In this document: one piece after another, positions 18,758 through 25,942 of the stretch | How positions within the stretch are numbered: the first letter of the stretch is position 1 | How the letters are laid out: every line of letters begins with the position of its first letter | Assembly (NCBI GenBank): GCA_937866945.1 | Contig: CALMKU010000259.1 | Location: 1-42,786, forward strand | Direction: 5' to 3' | From: an uncultured Tolumonas sp. | Lineage (GTDB): Bacteria; Pseudomonadota; Gammaproteobacteria; Enterobacterales; Aeromonadaceae | DNA length: 42,786 nt | The notes under the pieces: generated by a model | What the model saw: the letters and a program-made list of their open reading frames with translations, nothing else | Told to the model about the DNA's origin: nothing | The model's database searches: none | Made by a program: the position numbers and the translations under genes

Positions 18758-19011
18758 TATCGGGCTTTTGTGTGACAGTGCAATAACTAATTCACTCTAT
18801 TTATTATGCAAAGGCTTCTCATCGTGAATACTCAGCATTAAAGGTGGGAATATGTATGGTTTTTTGGCGAAAAAATCTGACAAAATAGCCTTTATTCGGA
18901 TTTTTGCTTGTTGAATTGTCGGTTTTTGGCGGTAAATAAAGAATATTCTGATAAATTCCTATGCATAAAAGTTTTTGCTCATAAAGATAAGTAGCATAGG
19001 AATGATGAAAA

Positions 19012-19043
19012 TTGCCATTCATCCAAGGGGGGCTGAATGGCAA
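19012..19043 (-). terminator. Probable rlmJ terminator
   Basis: TTGCCATTCA / TGAATGGCAA, 10 bp with a 12-nt C/G-rich loop, 14 nt after the rlmJ stop. On the minus strand the stem is followed by TTTTC. Confidence 0.7.
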
Positions 19044-19057
19044 CAAAGACCGTTGAT

Positions 19058-19906
19058 TTAACCTTCTGAATTATGCGACTTTATTTCCCAATTGGCTTGC
19101 GGTGTCATGGCCAGTAACGCGCAGAGTTCTGGCACTAATTTTTGTAACTGCTGTTCAAATTGCCATGGCGGATTAAAAATTGCCATGCCTGAACCGTGCA
19201 TGCCCCAAGTCGGCGATTGTGCTTGCACGCTTAACTCGACGGTGAGCATTGGAATACCTAATTTCTGGCACTCATTGAGCATGTGTTGGCTGCGATCTGC
19301 TTCTTTACCTAGTAATGGATACCAAACGGCATACATACCCACCGGCCAGCGTCGCCAAGCTTTCGCTAAAGATTTAACGACGCGATCGTAATCTTCTTTC
19401 AGCTCATATGGCGGGTCGATTAATACCAGGCCGCGACGAGGTGTTGGCGGTGTGAGTGCGACTACCCCTTCAAAACCATCACGATGGTGTAATGCGACAC
19501 GGGGATCTCGATGCATATGCTGGCGCAGAATATCAATTTCGTTGTTATGAAGTTCCATTAGGATCAGACGATCTTGCTCGCGCAGTTGTGCTCGCGCAAT
19601 CTCTGGTGAGCCGGGGTAATAATGTAATGTATTGTCATTATTCAGAGCGGCTATGCACTCTATATAGCTTTTTAGTGCAGGCCATTTATCGCGTTGCGGC
19701 CAAAGGCGTGCAATACCATCGAGATATTCGGCTTTTTTGTTCGCCCATTCTCCGGTGAGGTCGTAACAACCGCCACCAGAATGGGTGTCGAGATAACAAA
19801 ATGGTTTGTCTTTTTGTTTCAATTGATCGATCAGTAAACTGATCACAGCATGTTTTAAAATATCGGCATGATTGCCGGCATGAAACGCGTGGCGATAACT
19901 AAGCAT
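19058..19906 (-). CDS. rlmJ: 23S rRNA A2030 N6-methyltransferase
   Basis: A 282-residue SAM-dependent methyltransferase (E. coli RlmJ/YhiR 280) that methylates A2030 of 23S rRNA. It begins MLSYRHAFHAGNHADILKH, the family hallmark. DTHSGGGCYDL is the SAM-binding region, and IDPPYE is the catalytic DPPY motif (about residue 164). It starts 5 nt after the stop of yheS, so the two are cotranscribed. Both act on ribosomes. AGGA lies 10 nt before the ATG. Confidence 0.95.
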   Translation of the reverse strand: MLSYRHAFHAGNHADILKHAVISLLIDQLKQKDKPFCYLDTHSGGGCYDLTGEWANKKAEYLDGIARLWPQRDKWPALKSYIECIAALNNDNTLHYYPGSPEIARAQLREQDRLILMELHNNEIDILRQHMHRDPRVALHHRDGFEGVVALTPPTPRRGLVLIDPPYELKEDYDRVVKSLAKAWRRWPVGMYAVWYPLLGKEADRSQHMLNECQKLGIPMLTVELSVQAQSPTWGMHGSGMAIFNPPWQFEQQLQKLVPELCALLAMTPQANWEIKSHNSEG

Positions 19907-19911
19907 TCAAT

Positions 19912-21846
19912 TTAATCCTGGGTTGCTACTTCGGCAGCAAATTGTTGTTCCATCTGTTCCAGCTGTTCGGAGATGTCCATCCACTCAAGCTCGACTTGTT
20001 CCAGTTCGTTTTTTAACGGGCCTTGCTGCGCCAGCAAACCGGTCAGTTTGGGTTTGGCATCATCTTGATAGATGGCTGGATCAGACAGCGCACTTTCAAT
20101 ATCCGTTAATGCTTGCTGTAGTTTTGCCATCTGTTTTTCATGTTTTTCCAGCTTTTGACGCAATGGGCGGATCTGCTGGCGGAAATCAGCTTCCCGACGT
20201 TTCAGATCTTTTCGAGCTGTCGCACTTTGCGGCGCTGCTGGGGTGTTATTGGCAACCTTAGTTTCATTTTGATTTTTATCTTGTTCAGTTAGCCATTTAT
20301 GGTAGTCATCCAAGTCACCATCAAAGGCTTCCAACCGTTGTTGGTGTACCAGATAAAACTCATCAGTCGTAGTGCGTAGCAAATGGCGATCGTGCGAGAC
20401 GATAACCATGGCACCTTCAAAGCCCTGCAGTGCCAATGTTAGTGCTTCACGCATTTCGAGATCTAAGTGGTTGGTTGGTTCATCCAATAACAGCAAATTT
20501 GGTTTTTGCCAGACCAGCAATGCCAACACTAAACGTGCTTTTTCACCACCGGAGAAGGTATCAACCACTTCCAGTGCTTTATCGCCATGAAAGCCAAAAC
20601 CACCTAAAAAATTACGCAGTTCCTGTTCTGGGCGATTACCGGCAATACGGGTCAGGTGCTGCAATGGTGTATCGCCTTGCTGTAATGATTCCAGCTGATG
20701 TTGGGCAAAATAGCCGATCTTGACGCCTTTACTGGGTTCCAGTTTTCCAGACAGCGGTGTGAGTTCACCGGCCAGCAATTTGATAAATGTCGATTTACCG
20801 GCACCATTTCGCCCCAATAGCCCAATGCGTGAACCGGGGACTAAATTCAGCTTAATTTTTTGCAGGATCAGTTTATCGCCATAACCGGCACTGAGATTTT
20901 CCATGCTGATCAGCGGCGTTGGTAGCGCATCTGGTTCACGGAACTGAAACTGGAATTGGGAATCGACATGTGCGGGCAGGATCAGCTCCATGCGTTCCAT
21001 CGCTTTCAAACGACTTTGCGCCTGACGGGCTTTGGTCGCTTTATAACGGAAGCGATCAACGTAATCTTGCATTTTACTCAGTGCGAGTTGCTGCTTTTCA
21101 TACATCGATTGTTGTTGCGATAACGCCGTTGCACGTTGAATTTCAAAGTCAGAATAGCCGCCGGTATATTCGTTCAGTTTGTCATTTTCGATATGAATGA
21201 TGCGATTGATGACGCGATCGAGAAAATCACGATCGTGGGAGATCAAGATCAATGTACCGCGATAAGAGCGTAACCAGCTTTCCAACCAGATCACGGCATC
21301 TAAATCCAAGTGGTTGGTTGGTTCATCAAGTAACAGTAAATCGGAACGACAGATCAGCGCTTGCGCTAGGTTAAGACGCATACGCCAGCCACCAGAAAAT
21401 GCCGAGACTGGTTGCTGGTGTTGTTCACTGCTGAAACCCAAACCATGCAATAGTTCACCGGCACGCGAACGAATAGTGTAAGCACCGGCGGCATCTAAAT
21501 GGCCGTGTAACTCGGCAATGCGGATGCCGTCGCCTTGTTGTTCAGCCTGCGCTAATTGCTGCTCAAGGCTGCGAAACGCTTTGTCGCCGTCAATAACATA
21601 ATCGATCGCAGAACAACCCAAGGCTGGCGTTTCCTGTGCCACCGTGGCGATCTGCCATTGTGCTGGTACGGAAACCGAGCCCGCATCAACCGCCAATTCA
21701 CCTTTTAATAAGGCAAAGAAACTGGATTTACCGCAGCCGTTTTTTCCAACTAACCCGACTTTGTGACCGGGGTGAATCGTGGCTGTAGCCTCTTCTAACA
21801 AAGGCTTATTGCCTCGGAGCAGCGTAATTTGAGAAACGATGATCAT
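19912..21846 (-). CDS. yheS: ABC-F ribosome-associated ATPase YheS
   Basis: A 644-residue ABC-F protein (E. coli YheS 637) with two ATPase domains and no membrane spans. Domain 1 has GLVGKNGCGKSS (about residue 33), FSGGWRMRLNLAQAL and LLLDEPTNHLDLD. The interdomain linker is the P-site-tRNA interaction region. Domain 2 has GLLGRNGAGKST, FSGGEKARLVLALL and a second LLLDEPTNHLD. A charged coiled-coil C-terminal tail follows from about 555. ABC-F proteins act on ribosomes at the E site; YheS is thought to relieve stalling. It is the first gene of an operon with rlmJ and is divergent from slyD. Confidence 0.93.
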   Translation of the reverse strand: MIIVSQITLLRGNKPLLEEATATIHPGHKVGLVGKNGCGKSSFFALLKGELAVDAGSVSVPAQWQIATVAQETPALGCSAIDYVIDGDKAFRSLEQQLAQAEQQGDGIRIAELHGHLDAAGAYTIRSRAGELLHGLGFSSEQHQQPVSAFSGGWRMRLNLAQALICRSDLLLLDEPTNHLDLDAVIWLESWLRSYRGTLILISHDRDFLDRVINRIIHIENDKLNEYTGGYSDFEIQRATALSQQQSMYEKQQLALSKMQDYVDRFRYKATKARQAQSRLKAMERMELILPAHVDSQFQFQFREPDALPTPLISMENLSAGYGDKLILQKIKLNLVPGSRIGLLGRNGAGKSTFIKLLAGELTPLSGKLEPSKGVKIGYFAQHQLESLQQGDTPLQHLTRIAGNRPEQELRNFLGGFGFHGDKALEVVDTFSGGEKARLVLALLVWQKPNLLLLDEPTNHLDLEMREALTLALQGFEGAMVIVSHDRHLLRTTTDEFYLVHQQRLEAFDGDLDDYHKWLTEQDKNQNETKVANNTPAAPQSATARKDLKRREADFRQQIRPLRQKLEKHEKQMAKLQQALTDIESALSDPAIYQDDAKPKLTGLLAQQGPLKNELEQVELEWMDISEQLEQMEQQFAAEVATQD

Positions 21847-21929
21847 GACGGGAATAATTCTGCAGCAAACAAAAGAGCATTATACGGGTAAAAGCCTTAT
21901 CCGGCAGCTGTTGAATGATAAGCAGAGGA

Positions 21930-21959
21930 TTGTGTTTGGCTGGATTTTTCCGGTATGCT
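21930..21959 (+). promoter_or_regulatory. Candidate slyD promoter
   Basis: TTGTGT (21930-21935), an 18-nt spacer and TATGCT (21954-21959). The match is moderate, and the site lies 32 nt before the slyD start. Confidence 0.45.
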
Positions 21960-21991
21960 GGTGAGACTAGTTGTCATTTTAACCGGGATGC

Positions 21992-22675
21992 ATGATGAAG
22001 ATTACCCATTTGAGCGTAGTTACGCTGGATTACACCGTGTCTGATACTTCAGGCGAAGTACTGGATACCACTGAAGGGCGTGAGCCGTTAGTTTATCTGC
22101 ATGGCAGTGGCTACTTGGTTCCCGGTTTAGAAAATGCGCTGTATGAACGTGCGGCTGGTGATAGCTTCGAACTGACAGTGCCTGCGGCGGACGCGTATGG
22201 CGAATACGAAGAATCATTGGTACAGGAAGTGCCGGGTGAATTGTTCGACGGTATGGAAGTAGCAGAAGGCGATACATTTGTTGCTGATACCGATGACGGT
22301 CACCGTCCAGTTACTATCATTGAAGTTTCTGAAAAATTCGTGAAAGTTGATGCTAACCACCCACTGGCGGGTATGGACTTACATTTTAAAGTAAATGTTC
22401 GTGAAGTGCGTGCAGCAACAGCAGAAGAGATCGCTCACGGTCATATTCATGGTGAAGAAGGCTGTGGTCATGGCCATCAGCATGAGCACGAAGGTTGTTG
22501 CGGCGGTCATGGTCATTCACACGGTGATGATCATGAATGTTGCGGTGGTAAAGGTCACGCGCATGGTGAAGAACACGAATGTTGTGGCGGTAAAGGCCAC
22601 GGACATGATCATCATCATGCGGAAGCCGAAGAACCGCATGAATGCTGCGGTGGCCACGGCGGCTGCAAAAACTAA
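21992..22675 (+). CDS. slyD: FKBP-type prolyl isomerase SlyD
   Basis: A 227-residue peptidyl-prolyl isomerase and metallochaperone (E. coli 196). The FKBP core with an inserted chaperone flap covers about 1-148 (YLHGSGYLVPGLENAL, DAYGEYEESLVQ). The C-terminal tail (about 149-227) is extremely rich in His, Cys and Gly: CCGG occurs four times, and HECCGGKGH is repeated almost exactly. Such tails bind nickel and hand it to hydrogenase via HypB. The tail is about 30 residues longer than in E. coli, apparently through unit duplication. Fur lies convergent and shares its terminator. Confidence 0.96.
   Translation: MMKITHLSVVTLDYTVSDTSGEVLDTTEGREPLVYLHGSGYLVPGLENALYERAAGDSFELTVPAADAYGEYEESLVQEVPGELFDGMEVAEGDTFVADTDDGHRPVTIIEVSEKFVKVDANHPLAGMDLHFKVNVREVRAATAEEIAHGHIHGEEGCGHGHQHEHEGCCGGHGHSHGDDHECCGGKGHAHGEEHECCGGKGHGHDHHHAEAEEPHECCGGHGGCKN
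22524..22665 (+). repeat. Tandem repeats coding the SlyD metal-binding tail
   Basis: Repeated units of the type GA(A/T)TG(T/C)TG(T/C)GG(T/C)GG encode HECCGG three or more times at 11-19 codon spacing. Silent third-base differences between units suggest that the duplication is not brand new. Confidence 0.65.
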
Positions 22676-22685
22676 GAATAAAAAG

Positions 22686-22712
22686 AATCCCGCACTTAGC
22701 GGGATTTTTTTT
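22686..22712. terminator. Bidirectional terminator, slyD and fur
   Basis: AATCCCGC / GCGGGATT, 8 bp with the loop ACTTA, then eight T on plus. On minus it runs into CTTTTT. Confidence 0.93.
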
Positions 22713-22737
22713 ATCTGAAGAAATTATTTACTAACCA

Positions 22738-23169
22738 TTATTTCTTACGATTGACGCAGTTTTCTTTACCGCAGTTACCGTATAAATACAGGCTGTGATG
22801 GGTCAGTGTCATGCCATGTTTTTCGGCAATCTCTTTCTGACGCTGTTCAATAACCTCATCAGAAAACTCGACTACACTGCCACAATCCAGACAAACCAGA
22901 TGATCATGGTGATGTTGCTGTGCCAGTTCAAATACGGACTTGCCGCCTTCGAAATGATGACGAGTGACAATGCCGGCATCATCAAATTGATTCAGAACCC
23001 GATAAACGGTAGCCAAACCAATTTCTTCACCATTATCCAGCAGCAGTTTATAAAGGTCTTCAGCACTGATGTGCTGGCATTCCGGCTGGCGCAGGTAATC
23101 TAGGATCTTAACCCGCGGCGAAGTGATTTTTAGTCCGGCGTCTTTCAGTTGCTGATTATGGTCTGTCAT
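22738..23169 (-). CDS. fur: Ferric uptake regulator Fur
   Basis: A 143-residue iron-responsive repressor (E. coli 148). The winged-helix domain contains TSPRVKILDYL and EEIGLATVYRVLNQF. The metal and dimer domain contains HHHDHLVCLDCG and ends with a second Cys pair (CGKENC) that can hold structural zinc. In iron-rich cells Fe(II)-Fur blocks iron uptake genes. It is downstream of fldA, as in E. coli. A minus-strand TATAAT at 23223-23228 gives it its own promoter. No clear Fur box is visible upstream. Confidence 0.97.
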   Translation of the reverse strand: MTDHNQQLKDAGLKITSPRVKILDYLRQPECQHISAEDLYKLLLDNGEEIGLATVYRVLNQFDDAGIVTRHHFEGGKSVFELAQQHHHDHLVCLDCGSVVEFSDEVIEQRQKEIAEKHGMTLTHHSLYLYGNCGKENCVNRKK

Positions 23170-23222
23170 AGCTCTCTGTATTCTTGGGGCAGTTTGAGAC
23201 TGCAGCGAGTAGGGCTTTCCCC

Positions 23223-23228
23223 ATTATA
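23223..23228 (-). promoter_or_regulatory. Candidate -10 of fur
   Basis: A perfect TATAAT on the minus strand, 53 nt before the fur start, between the fldA terminator and fur. The -35 (TTTCTT, 18-nt spacer) is weak. Confidence 0.5.
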
Positions 23229-23290
23229 TGGCGCAATTCTAATAAAAAGAAATGTGTTACGGCGATGTTTGCTCTGTTCTGCATAAAATA

Positions 23291-23313
23291 AAGCCCGTGA
23301 AGGTCACGGGCTT
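23291..23313 (-). terminator. fldA terminator
   Basis: AAGCCCGTG / CACGGGCTT, 9 bp with a 5-nt loop. On the minus strand it is followed by TATTTTATG. It sits 19 nt after the fldA stop and separates fldA from fur. Confidence 0.85.
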
Positions 23314-23332
23314 GGCTGAAGCTGAACAATTG

Positions 23333-23857
23333 TTAAACTAATTCAGACAGACACATCTCTTCGCGTAATTGCTGACACCAAGCCGCAACACGTTCAGCGG
23401 TTTGTTCTGGCTGACGATCTTCATCAATGCCTAAACCAACAAAATGTTTGTCATCTACCAGTGCTTTTGAGGCTTCGAAATGATAGCCCTCAGTTGGCCA
23501 GTAGCCCACAATGGTTGCGCCTTTAGCCACGATGATGTCACGTAACGTGCCCATCGCATCAAGGAAATATTCAGCATAATCTTCCTGATCACCACAACCA
23601 AAGATGGCAACCAGTTTGGTACTGAAATCGACTTTTTCCAATTCAGGGAAAAAATCATCCCAATCGGCCTGTGATTCGCCGTAATACCAGGTTGGAATGC
23701 CTAAGATCAGCAAGTCATATTTTTCAAAGTCAGCGCTGGTGCCCTGAGCTACATCCAATACGTCAATCAAATCGCTGCCCAGTTCTTTCTGGATCATGCC
23801 TGCGACTGCTTCTGTGTTGCCGGTATCGCTACCAAAGAACAGACCTATCAGTGCCAT
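23333..23857 (-). CDS. fldA: Flavodoxin I
   Basis: A 174-residue FMN electron carrier (E. coli FldA 176). The phosphate loop GSDTGNTE (about residues 9-16) binds FMN. IPTWYYGESQADWDDF gives the stacking aromatic, and GCGDQEDYAEYF is the second FMN loop. Flavodoxin donates electrons to IspG/IspH, biotin synthase and MetH, among others. It lies between ybfE and fur, with its own terminator before fur. The gene order fur-fldA-ybfE-ybfF is kept from E. coli. Confidence 0.96.
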   Translation of the reverse strand: MALIGLFFGSDTGNTEAVAGMIQKELGSDLIDVLDVAQGTSADFEKYDLLILGIPTWYYGESQADWDDFFPELEKVDFSTKLVAIFGCGDQEDYAEYFLDAMGTLRDIIVAKGATIVGYWPTEGYHFEASKALVDDKHFVGLGIDEDRQPEQTAERVAAWCQQLREEMCLSELV

Positions 23858-23906
23858 AAGGTGAATTATCCTTGTTCGTCTTCGTCGGAATTCAAAAAGC
23901 TGGTTA

Positions 23907-24200
23907 CTATTTTAGCTGGCTGGAACGCTGAGTGCTAACGTATTCGCGGACTAACTCCTGAATGAGTTCTGATCTGCTGATACCACGGGCATCTGCCAAC
24001 TGATTGAGGTCATCCAATGACTCTGCATCGAGTTTGAGTTCAACCCGATGCAGCCCTTTGTCCTTATCCCGTTTTAATTGATTGCGTTTATTTATTTTTA
24101 ACTGCAAATCACGGGGATGAGGGTTAGTTTTAGGGCGCCCTGGACGTTTTTCGTCAGCAAACAGATCCAGTGTAGTGCGATCCGAGTGATGTTTTGCCAT
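23907..24200 (-). CDS. ybfE: Ribbon-helix-helix-like protein YbfE
   Basis: A 97-residue basic protein. The start fits the family: MAKHHSDRTTLDLFADEKRPGRPKTNP, with an AT-hook-like RPGRPK at about residue 19. A C-terminal ribbon-helix-helix region follows (RVELKLDAESLDDLNQLAD, ISRSELIQELVREYV). This suggests DNA binding. In E. coli ybfE is known as LexA-regulated; I could not find a LexA box here. The frame is open 13 codons further (to 24239), but E. coli alignment supports 24200. It lies 49 nt upstream of fldA. Confidence 0.88.
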   Translation of the reverse strand: MAKHHSDRTTLDLFADEKRPGRPKTNPHPRDLQLKINKRNQLKRDKDKGLHRVELKLDAESLDDLNQLADARGISRSELIQELVREYVSTQRSSQLK

Positions 24201-24306
24201 ATATAAAACTACTGCCAGACAAGGTTCAGGTGCGTGCATTTCCCAATAGGGGGCGCACTATACCACAATGTATCGCAAAGCATAACGCGTGATAGCGGGT
24301 GTTTTA

Positions 24307-25089
24307 TCAGTTTGATTGTTGTAAAAAACGCTCAACAATTCCGTTAAACAATAGTGGTTTTTCCGCATGTAACCAATGACCACAACCGGGGATTATTTTG
24401 GCGCTGGCATTAGGGAAGTGCTGTGCTATTGCATGCTGATGTTCCGTTTGCAAATAGTCTGATGCGCCACCTTTGATAAACAATACCGGGCCGGAATAGT
24501 GCTGTGATGCAGAGAACGGCCACCCCATAATATCGGCATAGTGTTGTTGCAATATTTGTAGGTTAAATTGCCAATGGGTGGGTTGTTCGTTACTGAATGA
24601 TTTTAATAAAAACTGGCGCACCGATGGCTCTGTCAGATAATCAGACATGAGCAGTTCTGCTTCCTTTCGGGAACTAACCTGTGCGTTAGCAACGGCATTC
24701 AAGGCTTTAAACACATTCGTATGTCGGCTTTCTTTATAGGTCACAGGCGCAATATCCGCCACGCTCAACGATGCCACCCGGTCGGGGGCTTGTAAAGCCA
24801 CCGCCATTGCCACCTTGCCGCCCATGGAATGCCCGAGCAGATGCACTTTTGGCTGATTAAGCTTACTCAATAAATTGAGGATATCGTCACTCATCACCTG
24901 ATAGTTCATCTCAGCATGCCATTCCGACAGCCCATGATTACGCAGATCCACCGTGATCACCGGACGTTGTAACTGTAGCGCTTGTTTGAGTAATCCCAGA
25001 TTATCTTGTTTGCCAAATAGCCCATGCAGCAAAACAATTGGTTCTGCTGCAGGATTAGGGAACTCGGTTATCTGGTAATTAAGCTTCAC
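24307..25089 (-). CDS. ybfF: Alpha/beta-hydrolase esterase YbfF
   Basis: A 260-residue hydrolase (E. coli YbfF 254). LLHGLFG is the oxyanion-side motif, and LGHSMGGKVAM holds the nucleophile serine (about 96). An acid near GGASDYL and a histidine in GCGHWLHAEKP complete the triad. E. coli YbfF cleaves acyl-CoA and ester substrates in vitro; its natural substrate is unknown. The start is GTG with AAGGA 6 nt upstream. It is divergent from seqA, as in E. coli. Confidence 0.92.
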   Translation of the reverse strand: MKLNYQITEFPNPAAEPIVLLHGLFGKQDNLGLLKQALQLQRPVITVDLRNHGLSEWHAEMNYQVMSDDILNLLSKLNQPKVHLLGHSMGGKVAMAVALQAPDRVASLSVADIAPVTYKESRHTNVFKALNAVANAQVSSRKEAELLMSDYLTEPSVRQFLLKSFSNEQPTHWQFNLQILQQHYADIMGWPFSASQHYSGPVLFIKGGASDYLQTEHQHAIAQHFPNASAKIIPGCGHWLHAEKPLLFNGIVERFLQQSN

Positions 25090-25399
25090 AGTGTGTCCTT
25101 AATGGGTTGCTGTAACCTTATATTAACAAATTACTGGATAGATCGTGAGCTGCTGAGTTTAAGCGGATTAAAGATGGATTTATTCTCTTGGTTAACGAAA
25201 TCAGATGATTGGCGTAATCTGGCACCAAAATGAGGGATGAGTCACGAGTGGAGATGAACACAAGTGTACTGAAATGGAATTTATGCGAGGGTAGTGCTAC
25301 GGGTCTGAGTAAACACCGTGCACAGGGTTAGGTTTGCTGCTGTGGCTTATGTATAATCCGACCGTTGTCTATATTCAAAGTGTCGGAACCGAATAAAAA
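25090..25399. other. Intergenic region between ybfF and seqA
   Basis: A 310-nt divergent region. It carries the ybfF ribosome-binding site, a possible 19-codon ORF at 25174-25233 and a TATAAT upstream of seqA. Nothing else is recognisable. Confidence 0.6.
25352..25357 (+). promoter_or_regulatory. Candidate seqA -10
   Basis: A perfect TATAAT within TTATGTATAATCC, 43 nt before the seqA start. No good -35 is visible. Confidence 0.5.
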
Positions 25400-25924
25400 A
25401 TGAAAACCATTGAGGTTGATGAACAGATCTACCGTTACATAGCCAGCCGTACCTTGCATATTGGCGAGAGTGCTTCTGATATTTTAAGACGCCTGCTTGC
25501 TTTGCCTTTAGATACGAGCATGGAACCAACTGTGTCTGCGGTGCTTGAGCAGAAGACAGATGTAGAATCAATCACAGAAGCTTCTACAGATGTTTTGACC
25601 AAGCTGATCGACGATGCGCAATTAGCGAAAGAAGAGAGTGCAATTGCACGTTTTATGTTAATTCTTTCTGCCTTGTATCGTGCTCAACCCGAAGTTTTCA
25701 GCCGGGGCGCAGACATTAAAGGCCGTAAACGGATCTACTTCGCGGAAGATCCACAAGCCTTGTTAGACAATGGTAAAACCACCAAGCCAAAACCTGTCCC
25801 TGAGACCCCTTACTGGGTTATTACTAACACTAATACTGGCCGTAAGCGCTTGATTATTGAGCAGTTAATGCAGGCCATGGGCTACTCTGCGGAAACTATC
25901 GCAGAGGTTTGTAACAAGGTATAA
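25400..25924 (+). CDS. seqA: Replication sequestration protein SeqA
   Basis: A 174-residue protein (E. coli 181). SeqA binds hemimethylated GATC sites, blocks re-initiation at oriC and organises new DNA. The N-terminal oligomerisation part opens MKTIEVDEQIYRYIASRT, with IGESASDILRRLL. The C-terminal DNA-binding domain has TNTGRKRLIIEQLMQAMGY. The middle linker is acidic and variable. pgm follows 18 nt later, forming the seqA-pgm operon known from E. coli. Confidence 0.97.
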   Translation: MKTIEVDEQIYRYIASRTLHIGESASDILRRLLALPLDTSMEPTVSAVLEQKTDVESITEASTDVLTKLIDDAQLAKEESAIARFMLILSALYRAQPEVFSRGADIKGRKRIYFAEDPQALLDNGKTTKPKPVPETPYWVITNTNTGRKRLIIEQLMQAMGYSAETIAEVCNKV

Positions 25925-25942
25925 AAGAACAGGAAGTCGTAT

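Larger units (their letters stand above)
18659..19057. other. Leader and intergenic region upstream of the decarboxylase
   Basis: A 399-nt stretch. It holds the candidate leader ORF, a terminator-like hairpin, a CACAAAAG/CTTTTGTG complementary pair, two copies of CGCCAAAAA on the minus strand about 55 nt apart (near 18865 and 18924) and the rlmJ terminator at 19012-19043. No promoter could be placed firmly; TATAAA near 18740 has no good -35. Confidence 0.6.

Noticed and set aside
23170-23230. Leader peptide upstream of fur, like E. coli uof
   Set aside because: An ATG-containing frame overlaps fur, but it starts inside the -10 element and has no ribosome-binding site.
24201-24260. LexA box upstream of ybfE
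   Set aside because: CTG and CAG half-sites are present, but their spacing is 12 nt, not the 10 nt of the consensus, and the centre is not AT-alternating.
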